Part shown: one piece after another, positions 16,687-25,337 of the stretch | Numbering within the stretch: the stretch's first letter is position 1 | Layout: each line of letters starts with the position of its first letter | Assembly: GCF_004214895.1 (NCBI RefSeq) | Contig: NZ_CP035952.1 | Coordinates: 1,870,501 to 1,934,500, forward strand | DNA: 64,000 nt | Origin: Pseudomonas tructae | Lineage (GTDB): Bacteria; Pseudomonadota; Gammaproteobacteria; Pseudomonadales; Pseudomonadaceae | Direction: 5' to 3' | Translations under genes and position numbers: made by a program | Notes under the pieces: model-generated | Told to the model about the DNA's origin: nothing | Seen by the model: the letters and a program-made list of their open reading frames with translations, nothing else | Databases searched by the model: none

Positions 16687-18825
16687 ATGCTCGAACAGGC
16701 TCAGCGCGTCCTCAAGGACATCTTCGGTTACGACAGCTTTCGTGGGCGCCAGGGCGCAATCATCGAATGCGTGGCCAAGGGTGGTGACGCGCTGGTACTG
16801 ATGCCCACCGGCGGCGGCAAGTCGCTCTGCTTCCAGGTCCCGGCCCTGTTGCGTCCGGGACTGGCGGTGGTGGTGTCGCCACTGATCGCGTTGATGGAAG
16901 ACCAGGTAGCGACCCTGGACGAACTGGGCGTCGCCGCGGCATCGCTGAACTCCACCCTCAGCGCCGAGCAGCAACGTGACCTTGCCGGGCGCATTCGCCG
17001 GGGTGAAGTGAAGATGCTCTACCTGGCTCCCGAGCGCCTGGTACAGCCGCGCATGCTGGATTTCCTGCGCAGCCTCGACATCGCCCTGTTCGCCATCGAC
17101 GAAGCCCATTGTGTGTCGCAATGGGGGCATGACTTCCGTCCCGAGTACCTGCAACTGGGCCAGCTTGCCGAGCTGTTTCCGAATGTGCCGCGCATCGCCC
17201 TGACCGCCACTGCGGACATGCGTACCCGCGAAGAGATCGTCACCCGCCTGCACCTGCAGAACGCTGAACGCTTTCTGTCGAGCTTCGACCGGCCGAACAT
17301 TTTCTACCGCATCGTACCCAAGGAGCAGCCGCGCAAGCAGTTGCTGGCGTTCCTCGGCGAGCGGCGCGGCAACGCCGGTATCGTCTATTGCCTGTCGCGC
17401 AAGAAGGTCGATGATGTCGCGGCCTACCTGTGCGAGCAGGGTTTCCCGGCCCTGCCTTACCACGCCGGGCTGCCTGCCGAGACCCGCGCCGCTAACCAGC
17501 GCCGCTTCCTCAACGAGGAAGGCCTGATCATGGTCGCCACCATTGCCTTCGGCATGGGCATCGACAAACCCAACGTACGTTTCGTCGCGCACCTGGACCT
17601 GCCCAAGTCCCTGGAAGCCTACTATCAGGAGACCGGCCGCGCCGGTCGTGACGGCCTGCCTGCCGACGCCTGGATGGCCTACGGCCTGCAGGACATGGTG
17701 ATGCTCAAACAGATGCTGCAGAACTCCGAAGGCGACGAGCGCCACAAACGCATCGAGCAACACAAGCTCGATGCCATGCTCGCCCTGTGTGAGGAAACCC
17801 GCTGCCGTCGCCAGACCCTGCTCAACTATTTCGACGAAGAGCTGCCCCAGCCATGCGGCCACTGCGACAACTGCATCGACGGTGTGCAGACCTGGGATGC
17901 CACCGAACCTGCGCGCCAGGCGCTGTCGGCGGTGTATCGCACCGGTCAGCGCTACGGTGTCGGCCACCTGGTGGACGTGCTGCTGGGCCGTGACAACGAA
18001 AAAATCCGCAACTTCGGTCACGAGAAGCTCGCCGTGTACGGTGTCGGCAAAGATCGCTCCGAGCACGACTGGCGCTCGCTGTTCCGCCAGATGGTCGCCC
18101 GCGGCCTGGCTGATATCGACCTTGAAGGCTACGGTGGCCTGCGCCTGTCCGACAGCTGCCGACCATTGCTGCGCGGTGAAGTCAGCCTTGAGCTGCGTAA
18201 AGACCTCAAGCCGCAAACCAGTAGCAAGGGTGGCAGCGGCAGTGCTGGCAGCCCGGCCAGCCAGCTGGTGCGCAGCGACGAGCGCGAGCAGTGGGAAGCC
18301 TTGCGTGCCCTGCGCCGCAAGCTGGCCGAGGAGCATGGCGTACCGCCTTATGTGATTTTCCCCGACTCGACCCTGCTGGAGATGCTGCGCAGCCAGCCCA
18401 CCAGCCTCAGCGAAATGGGCCGGGTCAGTGGCGTTGGTGCACGCAAGCTGGAACGTTACGGTGAAGCCTTCCTGGAAGTATTGGGTGGCGGCGTCGAGGC
18501 GCCGAAAATCGTCACCGACCTGCGCCACGAGTTGGTCAGCCTGGCCCGTGCCGGCATGACGCCAATGCAGATCGCCGGGCAACTGAGCTGCAGCGAAAAG
18601 AACGTCTACAGCCTGCTGGCCGAAGCCATCGGTCGCCAGGAACTGTCGCTGGACCAGGCGCTGGACCTGCCGGAGGACTTGTTGGGCGAGATCCAGGATG
18701 CCTTCCTTGATGGTGAAGGCGAGCTGCCGCCGGTATCGGCCATCGCCGAACAGTTTGGCGGGCGAGTGCCCGAAGGCGTGTTGTATTGCGTACGGGCCGC
18801 ACTGGCCGCCGAATTCGAGATGTAA
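16687..18825 (+). CDS. recQ: ATP-dependent DNA helicase RecQ
   Basis: A protein of 712 residues from the ATG at 16687 (GGAG upstream); a 44-codon in-frame extension to 16555 lacks family support. Walker A TGGGKS is at 41-46, the DEAH box at 138-141, the aromatic-rich loop [13 protein letters not shown] follows, then the second helicase lobe ending ETGRAGRDG. The RQC zinc site has four cysteines (in CRRQ and CGHCDNC), followed by a winged helix, an HRDC domain at about 530-600, and a C-terminal helical HTH-like extension. RecQ is a 3'-to-5' helicase acting in recombination and stalled-fork repair. It is longer than E. coli RecQ (~610) because of the extra C-terminal domain. Confidence 0.96.
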   Translation: MLEQAQRVLKDIFGYDSFRGRQGAIIECVAKGGDALVLMPTGGGKSLCFQVPALLRPGLAVVVSPLIALMEDQVATLDELGVAAASLNSTLSAEQQRDLAGRIRRGEVKMLYLAPERLVQPRMLDFLRSLDIALFAIDEAHCVSQWGHDFRPEYLQLGQLAELFPNVPRIALTATADMRTREEIVTRLHLQNAERFLSSFDRPNIFYRIVPKEQPRKQLLAFLGERRGNAGIVYCLSRKKVDDVAAYLCEQGFPALPYHAGLPAETRAANQRRFLNEEGLIMVATIAFGMGIDKPNVRFVAHLDLPKSLEAYYQETGRAGRDGLPADAWMAYGLQDMVMLKQMLQNSEGDERHKRIEQHKLDAMLALCEETRCRRQTLLNYFDEELPQPCGHCDNCIDGVQTWDATEPARQALSAVYRTGQRYGVGHLVDVLLGRDNEKIRNFGHEKLAVYGVGKDRSEHDWRSLFRQMVARGLADIDLEGYGGLRLSDSCRPLLRGEVSLELRKDLKPQTSSKGGSGSAGSPASQLVRSDEREQWEALRALRRKLAEEHGVPPYVIFPDSTLLEMLRSQPTSLSEMGRVSGVGARKLERYGEAFLEVLGGGVEAPKIVTDLRHELVSLARAGMTPMQIAGQLSCSEKNVYSLLAEAIGRQELSLDQALDLPEDLLGEIQDAFLDGEGELPPVSAIAEQFGGRVPEGVLYCVRAALAAEFEM

Positions 18826-18909
18826 CCCGGCTTTGTCATCATTTATAACGATTATCAAAGCAGCGCAGCTGTATGAGCCTTGCCTGAGGCTCACGGTCAT
18901 GGTTAGCTG

Positions 18910-18922
18910 ACTAATAATTAGT
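18910..18922. promoter_or_regulatory. palindrome at the marR start, probable autoregulatory operator
   Basis: ACTAAT-A-ATTAGT is a perfect 13-base palindrome ending 4 bases before the first possible ATG of the MarR-family gene. MarR/SlyA dimers typically bind AT-rich palindromes of this kind next to their own gene. Binding is inferred from position and symmetry only. Confidence 0.5.
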
Positions 18923-18926
18923 TCTG

Positions 18927-19376
18927 ATGATGAGTTCCTCTATGCCGTTGACCGACCAACACAAATTCGGGATGCAGCTGGCACATATGTCCCGCGGCTG
19001 GCGCGCCGAGCTGGACCGCCGCCTGGCCGGGCTCAACCTGTCCCAGGCTCGCTGGCTGGTGCTGCTGCACCTGGCCCGCTTCGACGAGGCCCCGACCCAG
19101 CGTGAGCTGGCCCAGAGCGTCGGCGTTGAAGGCCCGACCCTGGCCCGCCTGCTCGATAGCCTGGAAACCCAGGGCCTGGTTCGTCGTCAGGCGGTGCTGG
19201 AAGACCGCCGGGCAAAAAAAATCCTCCTTTGCCCACCGGCCAAACCGCTGATCGAGCAGATCGAAACCATTGCCAATGCCTTGCGCGCCGAGCTGTTCGT
19301 TGGCGTCGACGAAGAGGAGCTGCGCATTTGCATGCGCGTCCATGCGCGGATCCTGGCTAACCTGGAAAAGTCCTGA
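18927..19376 (+). CDS. MarR-family transcriptional regulator
   Basis: Up to 149 residues; ATGs at 18927, 18930 and 18942 are all possible, and the last has a weak GATGAG site. It has a typical MarR winged helix: the helix-turn-helix TQRELAQSVGVEGPTLARLLDSLE and wing region RRQAVLEDRRAKKILL, flanked by N- and C-terminal dimerisation helices. It resembles the SlyA branch and would bind a small ligand or sense oxidation, but no ligand can be read from sequence. No divergent or downstream partner on the same strand is evident; the next gene is convergent only 7 bases away. The palindrome just upstream argues for autoregulation. Confidence 0.85.
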   Translation: MMSSSMPLTDQHKFGMQLAHMSRGWRAELDRRLAGLNLSQARWLVLLHLARFDEAPTQRELAQSVGVEGPTLARLLDSLETQGLVRRQAVLEDRRAKKILLCPPAKPLIEQIETIANALRAELFVGVDEEELRICMRVHARILANLEKS

Positions 19377-19383
19377 ACACTTT

Positions 19384-21576
19384 TTAGAAGGTGTGACCCA
19401 GGTTCAGGTACATCGCCTTCTGATTCTCGCTGTTGGCCCCATAGCTGAAGTTCAGCGGCCCCAGGGGCGTCTCGAAACCGATAAAAACACTGGCTGCATT
19501 GATGTAGCCACTGTCGAACTCGTTGTCGTTGTTCCAGGCCCGGCCACGCTCCAGCGAGCCGCCCAGGTATAACGGGAAGTCCAGCGGCAGGTAGGCGCGT
19601 GGCGTCAGGCGACGGTAGTAGACCAGGCGCATCAGGCTGACGTTCTGCCCGGAGACCGAGTCCTGGCGAAAGCCCGACAACTGCCGGGCACCGCCGAGCA
19701 CGAAGCTTGAGGTCACCACCTCGGTATCATCCAGGGTCCTGCCGTAGCGGCCACCCACCACCCAGGTGTTGGGGCCGCTGCTCATGGCCTTGTCCACGTT
19801 CAAGTCCCATTGCCGGTAGCGTTGGTCCGAGCCCAGGCTCGGGTCGTAGTGGCGCAGGGTCAGGTTGATGTCCTCGCCGCTATGGGGGAAGTAGACATTG
19901 TCGAGGGTGTCGAAGGAGTACTTGAGCTCGTAGAAGCCTTCGTTGAAATTGACCTTGGGCAGGTCCTGGTCGCCGATGCGCACCTCGGCCTGGCCCCAGG
20001 CCTTGCCCACGCCCAGGCGCACTTCACCGTTGTTGCCGATCTGCCTTCCCAGGTTGAGGCCAAAGCCGTAGCGTTCCAGGCGGTACTCGGCAATCGGGTC
20101 ATCGTCCAGGGTTGCTTCGATGTTCTGTGAGCCCAGGTCGATGTAGGGCGCGACGAAATAGCGCGAGCCGGCGTCCAGCGGTTGGTAGAACTCGCTGTAC
20201 AGCTCCTGCTGGTCGCCGATCTGGGCGCGAGTCAGCCATTCGCCGCCCAGGGTGTTGATACCGTTGACCCGGTAGCTGGCACCGATGTTGAAAGCGCTGT
20301 CGCCGCGCATGTCGTCCGACAGGTTCAGGCCCAGGCGCAGGTAGTCGGTGCCGCCGCGCCGACCGCGGGCGTTGATCACCAGGGTGTTGTCGTCACCTTT
20401 GTGGACCACGCGGTATTGCACCCGGTCGAAGTAATCGAGGCCGTACAGGGTACCCATGTCGGTCTGCAGGCGGCCCAGTTCCAGCGGCTCGCCGATGGGT
20501 TGGCGAATGTAGTAGCGGATCACGTCGTCGCTGACTTTCGAATCGTTCTCGATGCGGATGGCGGTGATCACCGGTGTGCGCTGGCTTGGCGAGCGTGCGG
20601 CGAGCAACTCGCCGTCGCCGGTTTGCGGGCGCTTGAGCACTGCCAGGCGTGCGTCCAGGGCGCGAGCGGCGCGGTAACCGGCGTCAATCATGTCCTGGGC
20701 GCGGCCGAAATCGGTGACCCCGAAGCTCGACAGCGGTGGCTGGATGAGGATGTCGTCACGGTGCAGGGCTGCCAGTTGCTCTTCGGAGTTGCGCCGGGTC
20801 ATCAGGGTGATCGACTGGTTGAGCACGTCGACCACGGTTGCCAGCTGCTTGCGGTTGCGCAGCGGGGTGCCGATATCGACAACGATCGCCACGTCCACGC
20901 CCATCTCGCGGGCGACGTCCAGGGGGATGTTGTCGACCATGCCGCCATCGACCAGCAATTGGCCATCGAGCTCGACCGGGGCGAATACCGCCGGGATCGA
21001 CATGCTGGCGCGAATCACCTGGGGCAGGTGGCCGCGACGAAACACCACTTTTTCGCCGCTGGCAATGTCGGTGGCCACGGCGCGGAAGGGTATCGGCAGC
21101 TTGTCGAAGTCACGGGTATCGCTGGTATGGGCAAGCATGCTTTCGAGCAACAAGGCCAGGTTCTGGCCCTGGATCACGCCCAGCGGCAGGCCCAGGCTGC
21201 CGTCGTCGCGAAAGCTGAGCTTCTGTTTGACCAGGAAATCGCGGTCATCTTGCTTGCGCCGGAACGGCACATCCTTGCGCGGCGGGGCATCGGACAGCGC
21301 CTGCTGCCAATCGATGCCCAGCGCCAGTTTTTCCAGCTCGTCGACCTTGTAGCCCGAAGCGTACAAGCCGCCGACCACTGCGCCCATGCTGGTGCCGGCA
21401 ATGGCATCGACCTTGATGCCTTGTTCCTCCAGGGCCTTGAGCACCCCGATATGGGCCAGGCCGCGGGCAGCACCGCCGGAGAGCACCAGGCCGACTTTCG
21501 GTCGGGGCGCTTCGGCTGCCAGCAGCGCGAAGGAAACGAACATCAACAGCAGGGATAACAGCAGGCGGTGCATCAT
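19384..21576 (-). CDS. plpD: patatin-like phospholipase, type Vd autotransporter (PlpD-like)
   Basis: A protein of 730 residues, nearly the length of P. aeruginosa PlpD. Signal peptide 1-~21; patatin domain ~27-310 with oxyanion loop SGGAARG (33-39), nucleophile Ser63 in GTSMG, and catalytic Asp210 in VDGG; then a POTRA-like domain (~330-410, starting VITAIRIENDSKV); then a 16-strand-type Omp85/surface-antigen barrel ending in an aromatic residue (GHTF). Type Vd proteins carry their own barrel and display or release a phospholipase A1. A neighbouring ATG gives one residue less. No strong ribosome site is visible. It is convergent with the MarR gene. Confidence 0.92.
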   Translation of the reverse strand: MMHRLLLSLLLMFVSFALLAAEAPRPKVGLVLSGGAARGLAHIGVLKALEEQGIKVDAIAGTSMGAVVGGLYASGYKVDELEKLALGIDWQQALSDAPPRKDVPFRRKQDDRDFLVKQKLSFRDDGSLGLPLGVIQGQNLALLLESMLAHTSDTRDFDKLPIPFRAVATDIASGEKVVFRRGHLPQVIRASMSIPAVFAPVELDGQLLVDGGMVDNIPLDVAREMGVDVAIVVDIGTPLRNRKQLATVVDVLNQSITLMTRRNSEEQLAALHRDDILIQPPLSSFGVTDFGRAQDMIDAGYRAARALDARLAVLKRPQTGDGELLAARSPSQRTPVITAIRIENDSKVSDDVIRYYIRQPIGEPLELGRLQTDMGTLYGLDYFDRVQYRVVHKGDDNTLVINARGRRGGTDYLRLGLNLSDDMRGDSAFNIGASYRVNGINTLGGEWLTRAQIGDQQELYSEFYQPLDAGSRYFVAPYIDLGSQNIEATLDDDPIAEYRLERYGFGLNLGRQIGNNGEVRLGVGKAWGQAEVRIGDQDLPKVNFNEGFYELKYSFDTLDNVYFPHSGEDINLTLRHYDPSLGSDQRYRQWDLNVDKAMSSGPNTWVVGGRYGRTLDDTEVVTSSFVLGGARQLSGFRQDSVSGQNVSLMRLVYYRRLTPRAYLPLDFPLYLGGSLERGRAWNNDNEFDSGYINAASVFIGFETPLGPLNFSYGANSENQKAMYLNLGHTF

Positions 21577-21643
21577 GGCGCTCGGAGCAAGGGCTAAAGA
21601 CCGCTAGTATAAGCATGCCCACCTGTCAGGAGACCTTCAGTGT

Positions 21644-21928
21644 ATGTCCGCGCATAAACCGCAAATCGTCATTACCTACTGCACCCAGTGTCAGTGGTTG
21701 CTACGCGCCGCCTGGCTGGCCCAGGAACTGTTGAGCACCTTCAGTGACGACCTGGCCCGGGTGGCCCTGGAGCCTGCCACCGGCGGCACCTTCCGTATCA
21801 CCTGCGATGATGTACAGATCTGGGAACGCAAGGCCGACGGTGGCTTCCCTGAGGCCAAGGTGCTCAAGCAGCGCGTACGCGACCAGATCGACCCCCAGCG
21901 CGGCTTGGGCCATAACGATCGGCCCTGA
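21644..21928 (+). CDS. SelT/SelW/SelH-family (Rdx) selenoprotein homologue with CxxC
   Basis: A protein of 94 residues with thioredoxin-like Rdx fold features: beta strand QIVITYC, redox motif C13-T-Q-C16, and a C-terminal block GGFPEAKVLKQRVRDQI where the F-P-E/D motif is characteristic. In this homologue both positions are Cys (no in-frame UGA). GGAGA lies upstream of the ATG. A redox role is inferred from the fold and CxxC; substrate unknown. It is divergent from plpD and ends 3 bases before the convergent transporter gene. Confidence 0.85.
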   Translation: MSAHKPQIVITYCTQCQWLLRAAWLAQELLSTFSDDLARVALEPATGGTFRITCDDVQIWERKADGGFPEAKVLKQRVRDQIDPQRGLGHNDRP

Positions 21929-21931
21929 CCG

Positions 21932-22816
21932 TCAGCCCTGGGCGGCGGCGACCTTGGCTGGCGGATTGCTGGCCGCCAGGCGGCTGGAAATGACAATGGC
22001 GAGGATGATCAACGCACCGCCCATGAGCATGCGCAAGGTCGGGGTTTCGGCGAAGATCAGCCAGGCCATGGCGATGCCGTAGACCGGCTCCAGGGCAAAC
22101 ACCACCGCCGCGGTGCGCGCCTTGATCACTGCCAGGCTTGCGACGAACAAACTGTGCGCCACGCCTGTGCAGAACACCCCGAGCAGGCCGATCCACAACC
22201 AGTCCATGGCGCTGACGCTGCCCAGGGCTGGCGCTGCTGCCGGCAACAGGCACATGGCGACCACTGCGTTCTGGCACAAGGCGGCCTGCACCGCTGGAAT
22301 CCGCCCGGAGCCGGCGCGGTTGGTCAATGACAGCAGCGAAAACAGCAGGCCCGAAAGCAGTGCCCAAAGTAGCCCGCTTGTGGCTTGGCTGGCCAGGTCG
22401 AAGTCCGGAGTTACCAATACCAGGCCGATGCTCACCAGCAGCACCAGAACGATCTCGTTGCTGCGGATGCGCTCGCGAAACAGCAGCCCTTCAAGGATCA
22501 CGGTAAAGGCCGGGAAGCTGGCAAACCCCAAGGTGGCAATGGCGACGCCGGCGACTTTCACTGCGATGAAAAAGCTGACCCAGTGCCCGGCCAGCAGCAC
22601 GCCACCGAGCAGCAGGCGACGCCAGTCCTGCGCCTGTAGGGGTTGCCAGGCCTTGCGCGCAAACCCTGCGAACACGGCCAAGGCCAGTACGGCAAAAGCG
22701 GCCCGACCGAAGACGATGATCGCAGGCGCGGCGCTGGCCAGTTTGCCGAACACGCCGGTGAGGCCGAAGAACAGTGCGCCGATATGCAGGGCGCCGAGGG
22801 CAGTGCGGTGATTCAT
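21932..22816 (-). CDS. DMT-superfamily (EamA) transporter
   Basis: A protein of 294 residues with ten hydrophobic segments arranged as two EamA halves: the first from ALHIGALFFGLTGVFGKLA, the second ending VYGIAMAWLIFAETPTLRMLMGGALIILAIV. Such inner-membrane carriers export amino acids, metabolites or drugs; the substrate cannot be read here. AAGGA precedes the ATG. The AraC-type regulator gene lies directly upstream on the same strand (79 bases apart) and is a plausible controller. Confidence 0.88.
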   Translation of the reverse strand: MNHRTALGALHIGALFFGLTGVFGKLASAAPAIIVFGRAAFAVLALAVFAGFARKAWQPLQAQDWRRLLLGGVLLAGHWVSFFIAVKVAGVAIATLGFASFPAFTVILEGLLFRERIRSNEIVLVLLVSIGLVLVTPDFDLASQATSGLLWALLSGLLFSLLSLTNRAGSGRIPAVQAALCQNAVVAMCLLPAAAPALGSVSAMDWLWIGLLGVFCTGVAHSLFVASLAVIKARTAAVVFALEPVYGIAMAWLIFAETPTLRMLMGGALIILAIVISSRLAASNPPAKVAAAQG

Positions 22817-22894
22817 GGTGATCCTTGTGATAGAGCAGGGCAGCGGCGCCAGTGTATGGGGGCGGCGCTGGCCCTGTCTGTCGCGGCCCTCGCG

Positions 22895-23659
22895 TCAATT
22901 GTCTTCAGGGTCGCGCCGCAGGGCGCCAGGCGTGCGGCCAAAGGCCTTGAGCACGGCGGCGGCAAAGGCACTTTGCGAGCTGTAGCCGACCTGGCTGGCA
23001 ATCTCGCCGATCGGTAAGCGGGTATCACGCAGCAGTTGGCGTGCCCGCAGCAGGCGGCGCTGGCGCACATAGTCCATGGGGGTGACCCCGCATTCGGCCA
23101 TGAATCGCGCATGCAAACGCGCGCCGGACAGCCCGGCCAGGCGCGCCAGGTCGGCGACTTGCAGTGGGTAGGCCGCGTTCTGCTCGATATGGGCGTCGAA
23201 GCGGGCGTAGGGCAATGACTTTAGCGCCGTAGCCGGTGCTGCGCCGCTGTTCAGGCTGGCCAACAGCAGCAGTGCACCTTGCTGGGCTATCAGCGGGTCG
23301 TTGATCGGGCTTGCCGCCAGCCAGTCGACCAGTTGTTGCTGGCGATGGTCCAGGTTCACCGGCCCGGCCCGTTCCAGCAGGCGCCGGCTGGCGTCGAGGT
23401 GCCCGCCCAGGCCCTGGCTCAGCCATGCGTCATGGGGCACATCCAGCACCAGGCAGTCGCTGCCGGCAGGGCTGCCGCAGGTATGGTGGCTGCCCGCCGG
23501 GACCACCATCAGGTCCTGGCGGTCAACCCGCGCGCCGCGGCCTTCGACCTCGAACTCCAGGCGTCCGCACAAACCGAACACCAGTTGCGGGTGATCGTGG
23601 CTGTGGGCGATCAGGTCGTGGCGATAATGGCGCAGGGAAAGAATCGGGGTGTGGCTCAT
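22895..23659 (-). CDS. AraC-family regulator with N-terminal cupin
   Basis: A protein of 254 residues from the ATG at 23659, preceded by GGAGG; a 59-codon upstream extension has no support. An N-terminal cupin (about 10-90) contains HSHDHPQLVFGL and VPAGSHHTC. The C-terminal double helix-turn-helix (about 150-245) contains VADLARLAGLSGARLHARF and IGEIASQVGYSSQSAFAAAVLKAFGRTPG. It probably senses a small molecule through the cupin and activates nearby genes, most simply the downstream EamA transporter. Effector and target are inference. Confidence 0.85.
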   Translation of the reverse strand: MSHTPILSLRHYRHDLIAHSHDHPQLVFGLCGRLEFEVEGRGARVDRQDLMVVPAGSHHTCGSPAGSDCLVLDVPHDAWLSQGLGGHLDASRRLLERAGPVNLDHRQQQLVDWLAASPINDPLIAQQGALLLLASLNSGAAPATALKSLPYARFDAHIEQNAAYPLQVADLARLAGLSGARLHARFMAECGVTPMDYVRQRRLLRARQLLRDTRLPIGEIASQVGYSSQSAFAAAVLKAFGRTPGALRRDPEDN

Positions 23660-23724
23660 CGAAGTGTCCTCCGGTAATCGCCGCAGTGTACAGGCTAACG
23701 GTTTATTGGGGACGCTACGCGCCC

Positions 23725-23749
23725 CATCGCGGCGCAAGACCGCTCCCAC
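23725..23749. repeat. degenerate REP element
   Basis: ATCGCGGCGCAAGACCGCTC followed by CCAC is the REP core with two or three substitutions. It sits in the 206-base divergent gap between the AraC gene and the phosphatase gene. No other element is clear there. Confidence 0.4.
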
Positions 23750-23865
23750 TCTTATCTGTGTGGCCTTGTGCTGAGTGGGCAGCATGTCATCGGATCGAAA
23801 CCTGGCGGTCACGTTCGGTTCATTGCCCCTTGGCAAGCTGGCGCAAACCTTCCCGGAGCCTGCCG

Positions 23866-24705
23866 ATGAGCCGTGCCGAGTTTGCCAGACCCTCGCGCAA
23901 ACAGCGCGTACGCACCCTGTGGATCTCGGATGTGCACCTGGGCACCCGGGATTGCCAGGCCGAGCACCTGTCGCAGTTCCTCAAGGGTTACCAGGCCGAC
24001 CGTATCTACCTGGTAGGCGACATCATCGACGGCTGGAAGCTGCGCGGTGGTATGTACTGGCCCCAGGCACACACCAATGTGATCCGCCGGCTGCTGACCA
24101 TGAGCAAGCGTGGCACCGAAGTGATCTACGTCACCGGCAACCATGACGAATTCCTGCGCCGCTACTCGAAGCTGGTGCTGGGCAATATCCAGTTGGTCGA
24201 CCAGGCCGAGCACCTGACGGCCGATGGCCGGCGTCTGCTGGTGATCCATGGCGACCAGTTCGACGTGATCACCCGTTATCACCGCTGGCTGGCCTTTCTT
24301 GGCGACTCGGCCTATGAGTTCACCTTGACCCTCAACCGCTGGCTCAACCACTGGCGGGCACGTTATGGCTACGGCTACTGGTCGTTGTCGGCGTACCTCA
24401 AGCATAAGGTCAAGACTGCGGTCAGCTTCATCAGTGACTTCGAGGAAGCCATCGCCCATGAATGCGTCAAGCGCGGTTTTCACGGTGTGGTCTGCGGGCA
24501 TATTCACCATGCCGAGATTCGCAAGGTCGGCGAGGTGGACTACCTCAACTGTGGCGACTGGGTCGAGTCCTGTACTGCGCTGATCGAGCATTGGGATGGC
24601 AGCATCGAGCTTTACCGCCTGGCCGACGCCCAGGCCGAGGCAGCCCGGCGCCTGGCCAGGCTTGAGGAACTGGTGGATTCAGGCGGTGGCGGCGGGGTGC
24701 TCTAG
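23866..24705 (+). CDS. UDP-2,3-diacylglucosamine diphosphatase-like metallophosphoesterase (LpxH-like)
   Basis: A protein of 279 residues from the ATG at 23866 (GGAG upstream). Calcineurin-type metal ligands are all present: DVHLG (about residue 21), GDIIDG, GNHDEFLRR, and GHIHHAE near residue 210. The spacing and the long insertion after GNHD resemble the LpxH2 branch that hydrolyses UDP-2,3-diacylglucosamine in lipid A synthesis. Pseudomonads have a canonical LpxH elsewhere, so this copy may be a paralogue with another pyrophosphate substrate. It is flanked by unrelated regulators and has no operon partner. Confidence 0.82.
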   Translation: MSRAEFARPSRKQRVRTLWISDVHLGTRDCQAEHLSQFLKGYQADRIYLVGDIIDGWKLRGGMYWPQAHTNVIRRLLTMSKRGTEVIYVTGNHDEFLRRYSKLVLGNIQLVDQAEHLTADGRRLLVIHGDQFDVITRYHRWLAFLGDSAYEFTLTLNRWLNHWRARYGYGYWSLSAYLKHKVKTAVSFISDFEEAIAHECVKRGFHGVVCGHIHHAEIRKVGEVDYLNCGDWVESCTALIEHWDGSIELYRLADAQAEAARRLARLEELVDSGGGGGVL

Positions 24706-24863
24706 CGTGGCGTGATGGTAACTGCCCAGGGTATCGCCGATGTCGTGCAACGGGGCGCAGATCAATATTACTCGTCGCGCCCGTCTCGCCAGGCGCGAAA
24801 GTCATTGGCGATGATCGCCCAGTCTTGTTCGGCAGGACGGGTTTCTGGTCTTGTGGGCCGAAT

Positions 24864-25175
24864 TCAGAAGCTGACCTTGCCGCGCAACATGTCACGGTAC
24901 ATGGCGAAGTCGCCGATCAGGCTGTAAAGCGGATGCTTGAAGGTGGCCGGGCGGTTCTTCTCGAAGAAGAAGTGCCCGATCCAGGCAAAGCCATAGCCCG
25001 CGAAGGGCAGGGCCAGCAGCAACAGCCAATTGCCGCTGCCGAGGCTGAAAGCGAGTAAGGCGATGACCAGGCTGGTGCCGACAAAGTGCAGGCGCCGACA
25101 GGTCGGGTCGCTGTGTTCGCCCAGGTAGTAGGGGTAGAACTCGGCAAAACTGTGGAACTGCTGGGGGCTGTTCAC
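24864..25175 (-). CDS. DUF962/Mpo1-like small membrane protein
   Basis: A protein of 103 residues from a GTG at 25175 preceded by GGAG; the frame opens further but only this start gives the family N-terminus. Conserved blocks include FAEFYPYYLGEHSDPTCRRLHFVG, two membrane segments, and HFFFEKNRPATFKHPLYSLIGD, the hallmark of DUF962/Mpo1-like proteins. Yeast Mpo1 is an Fe(II)-dependent dioxygenase of 2-hydroxy fatty acids, and the conserved His residues are consistent with metal binding. The bacterial role is not established. Confidence 0.82.
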   Translation of the reverse strand: MNSPQQFHSFAEFYPYYLGEHSDPTCRRLHFVGTSLVIALLAFSLGSGNWLLLLALPFAGYGFAWIGHFFFEKNRPATFKHPLYSLIGDFAMYRDMLRGKVSF

Positions 25176-25337
25176 GACACTGCTCCAGGGTCTGGTCGAA
25201 CTGACGAAGATACACGGCGTGGAGCCTGATCTGAGTCTAGAGTGAGTAACACTACAGGGCAGTGACAATAGGCGCCAATTGAGTATCCTTTGAGATCGCC
25301 GCCGCAGCGACTTGTCGCTAAAAAAAAGAAGCCAGCC

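Noticed and set aside
23866..24705. Assigning this gene as the essential lpxH
   Set aside because: Motifs fit the family, but pseudomonads carry a canonical lpxH elsewhere; only the family call is given.
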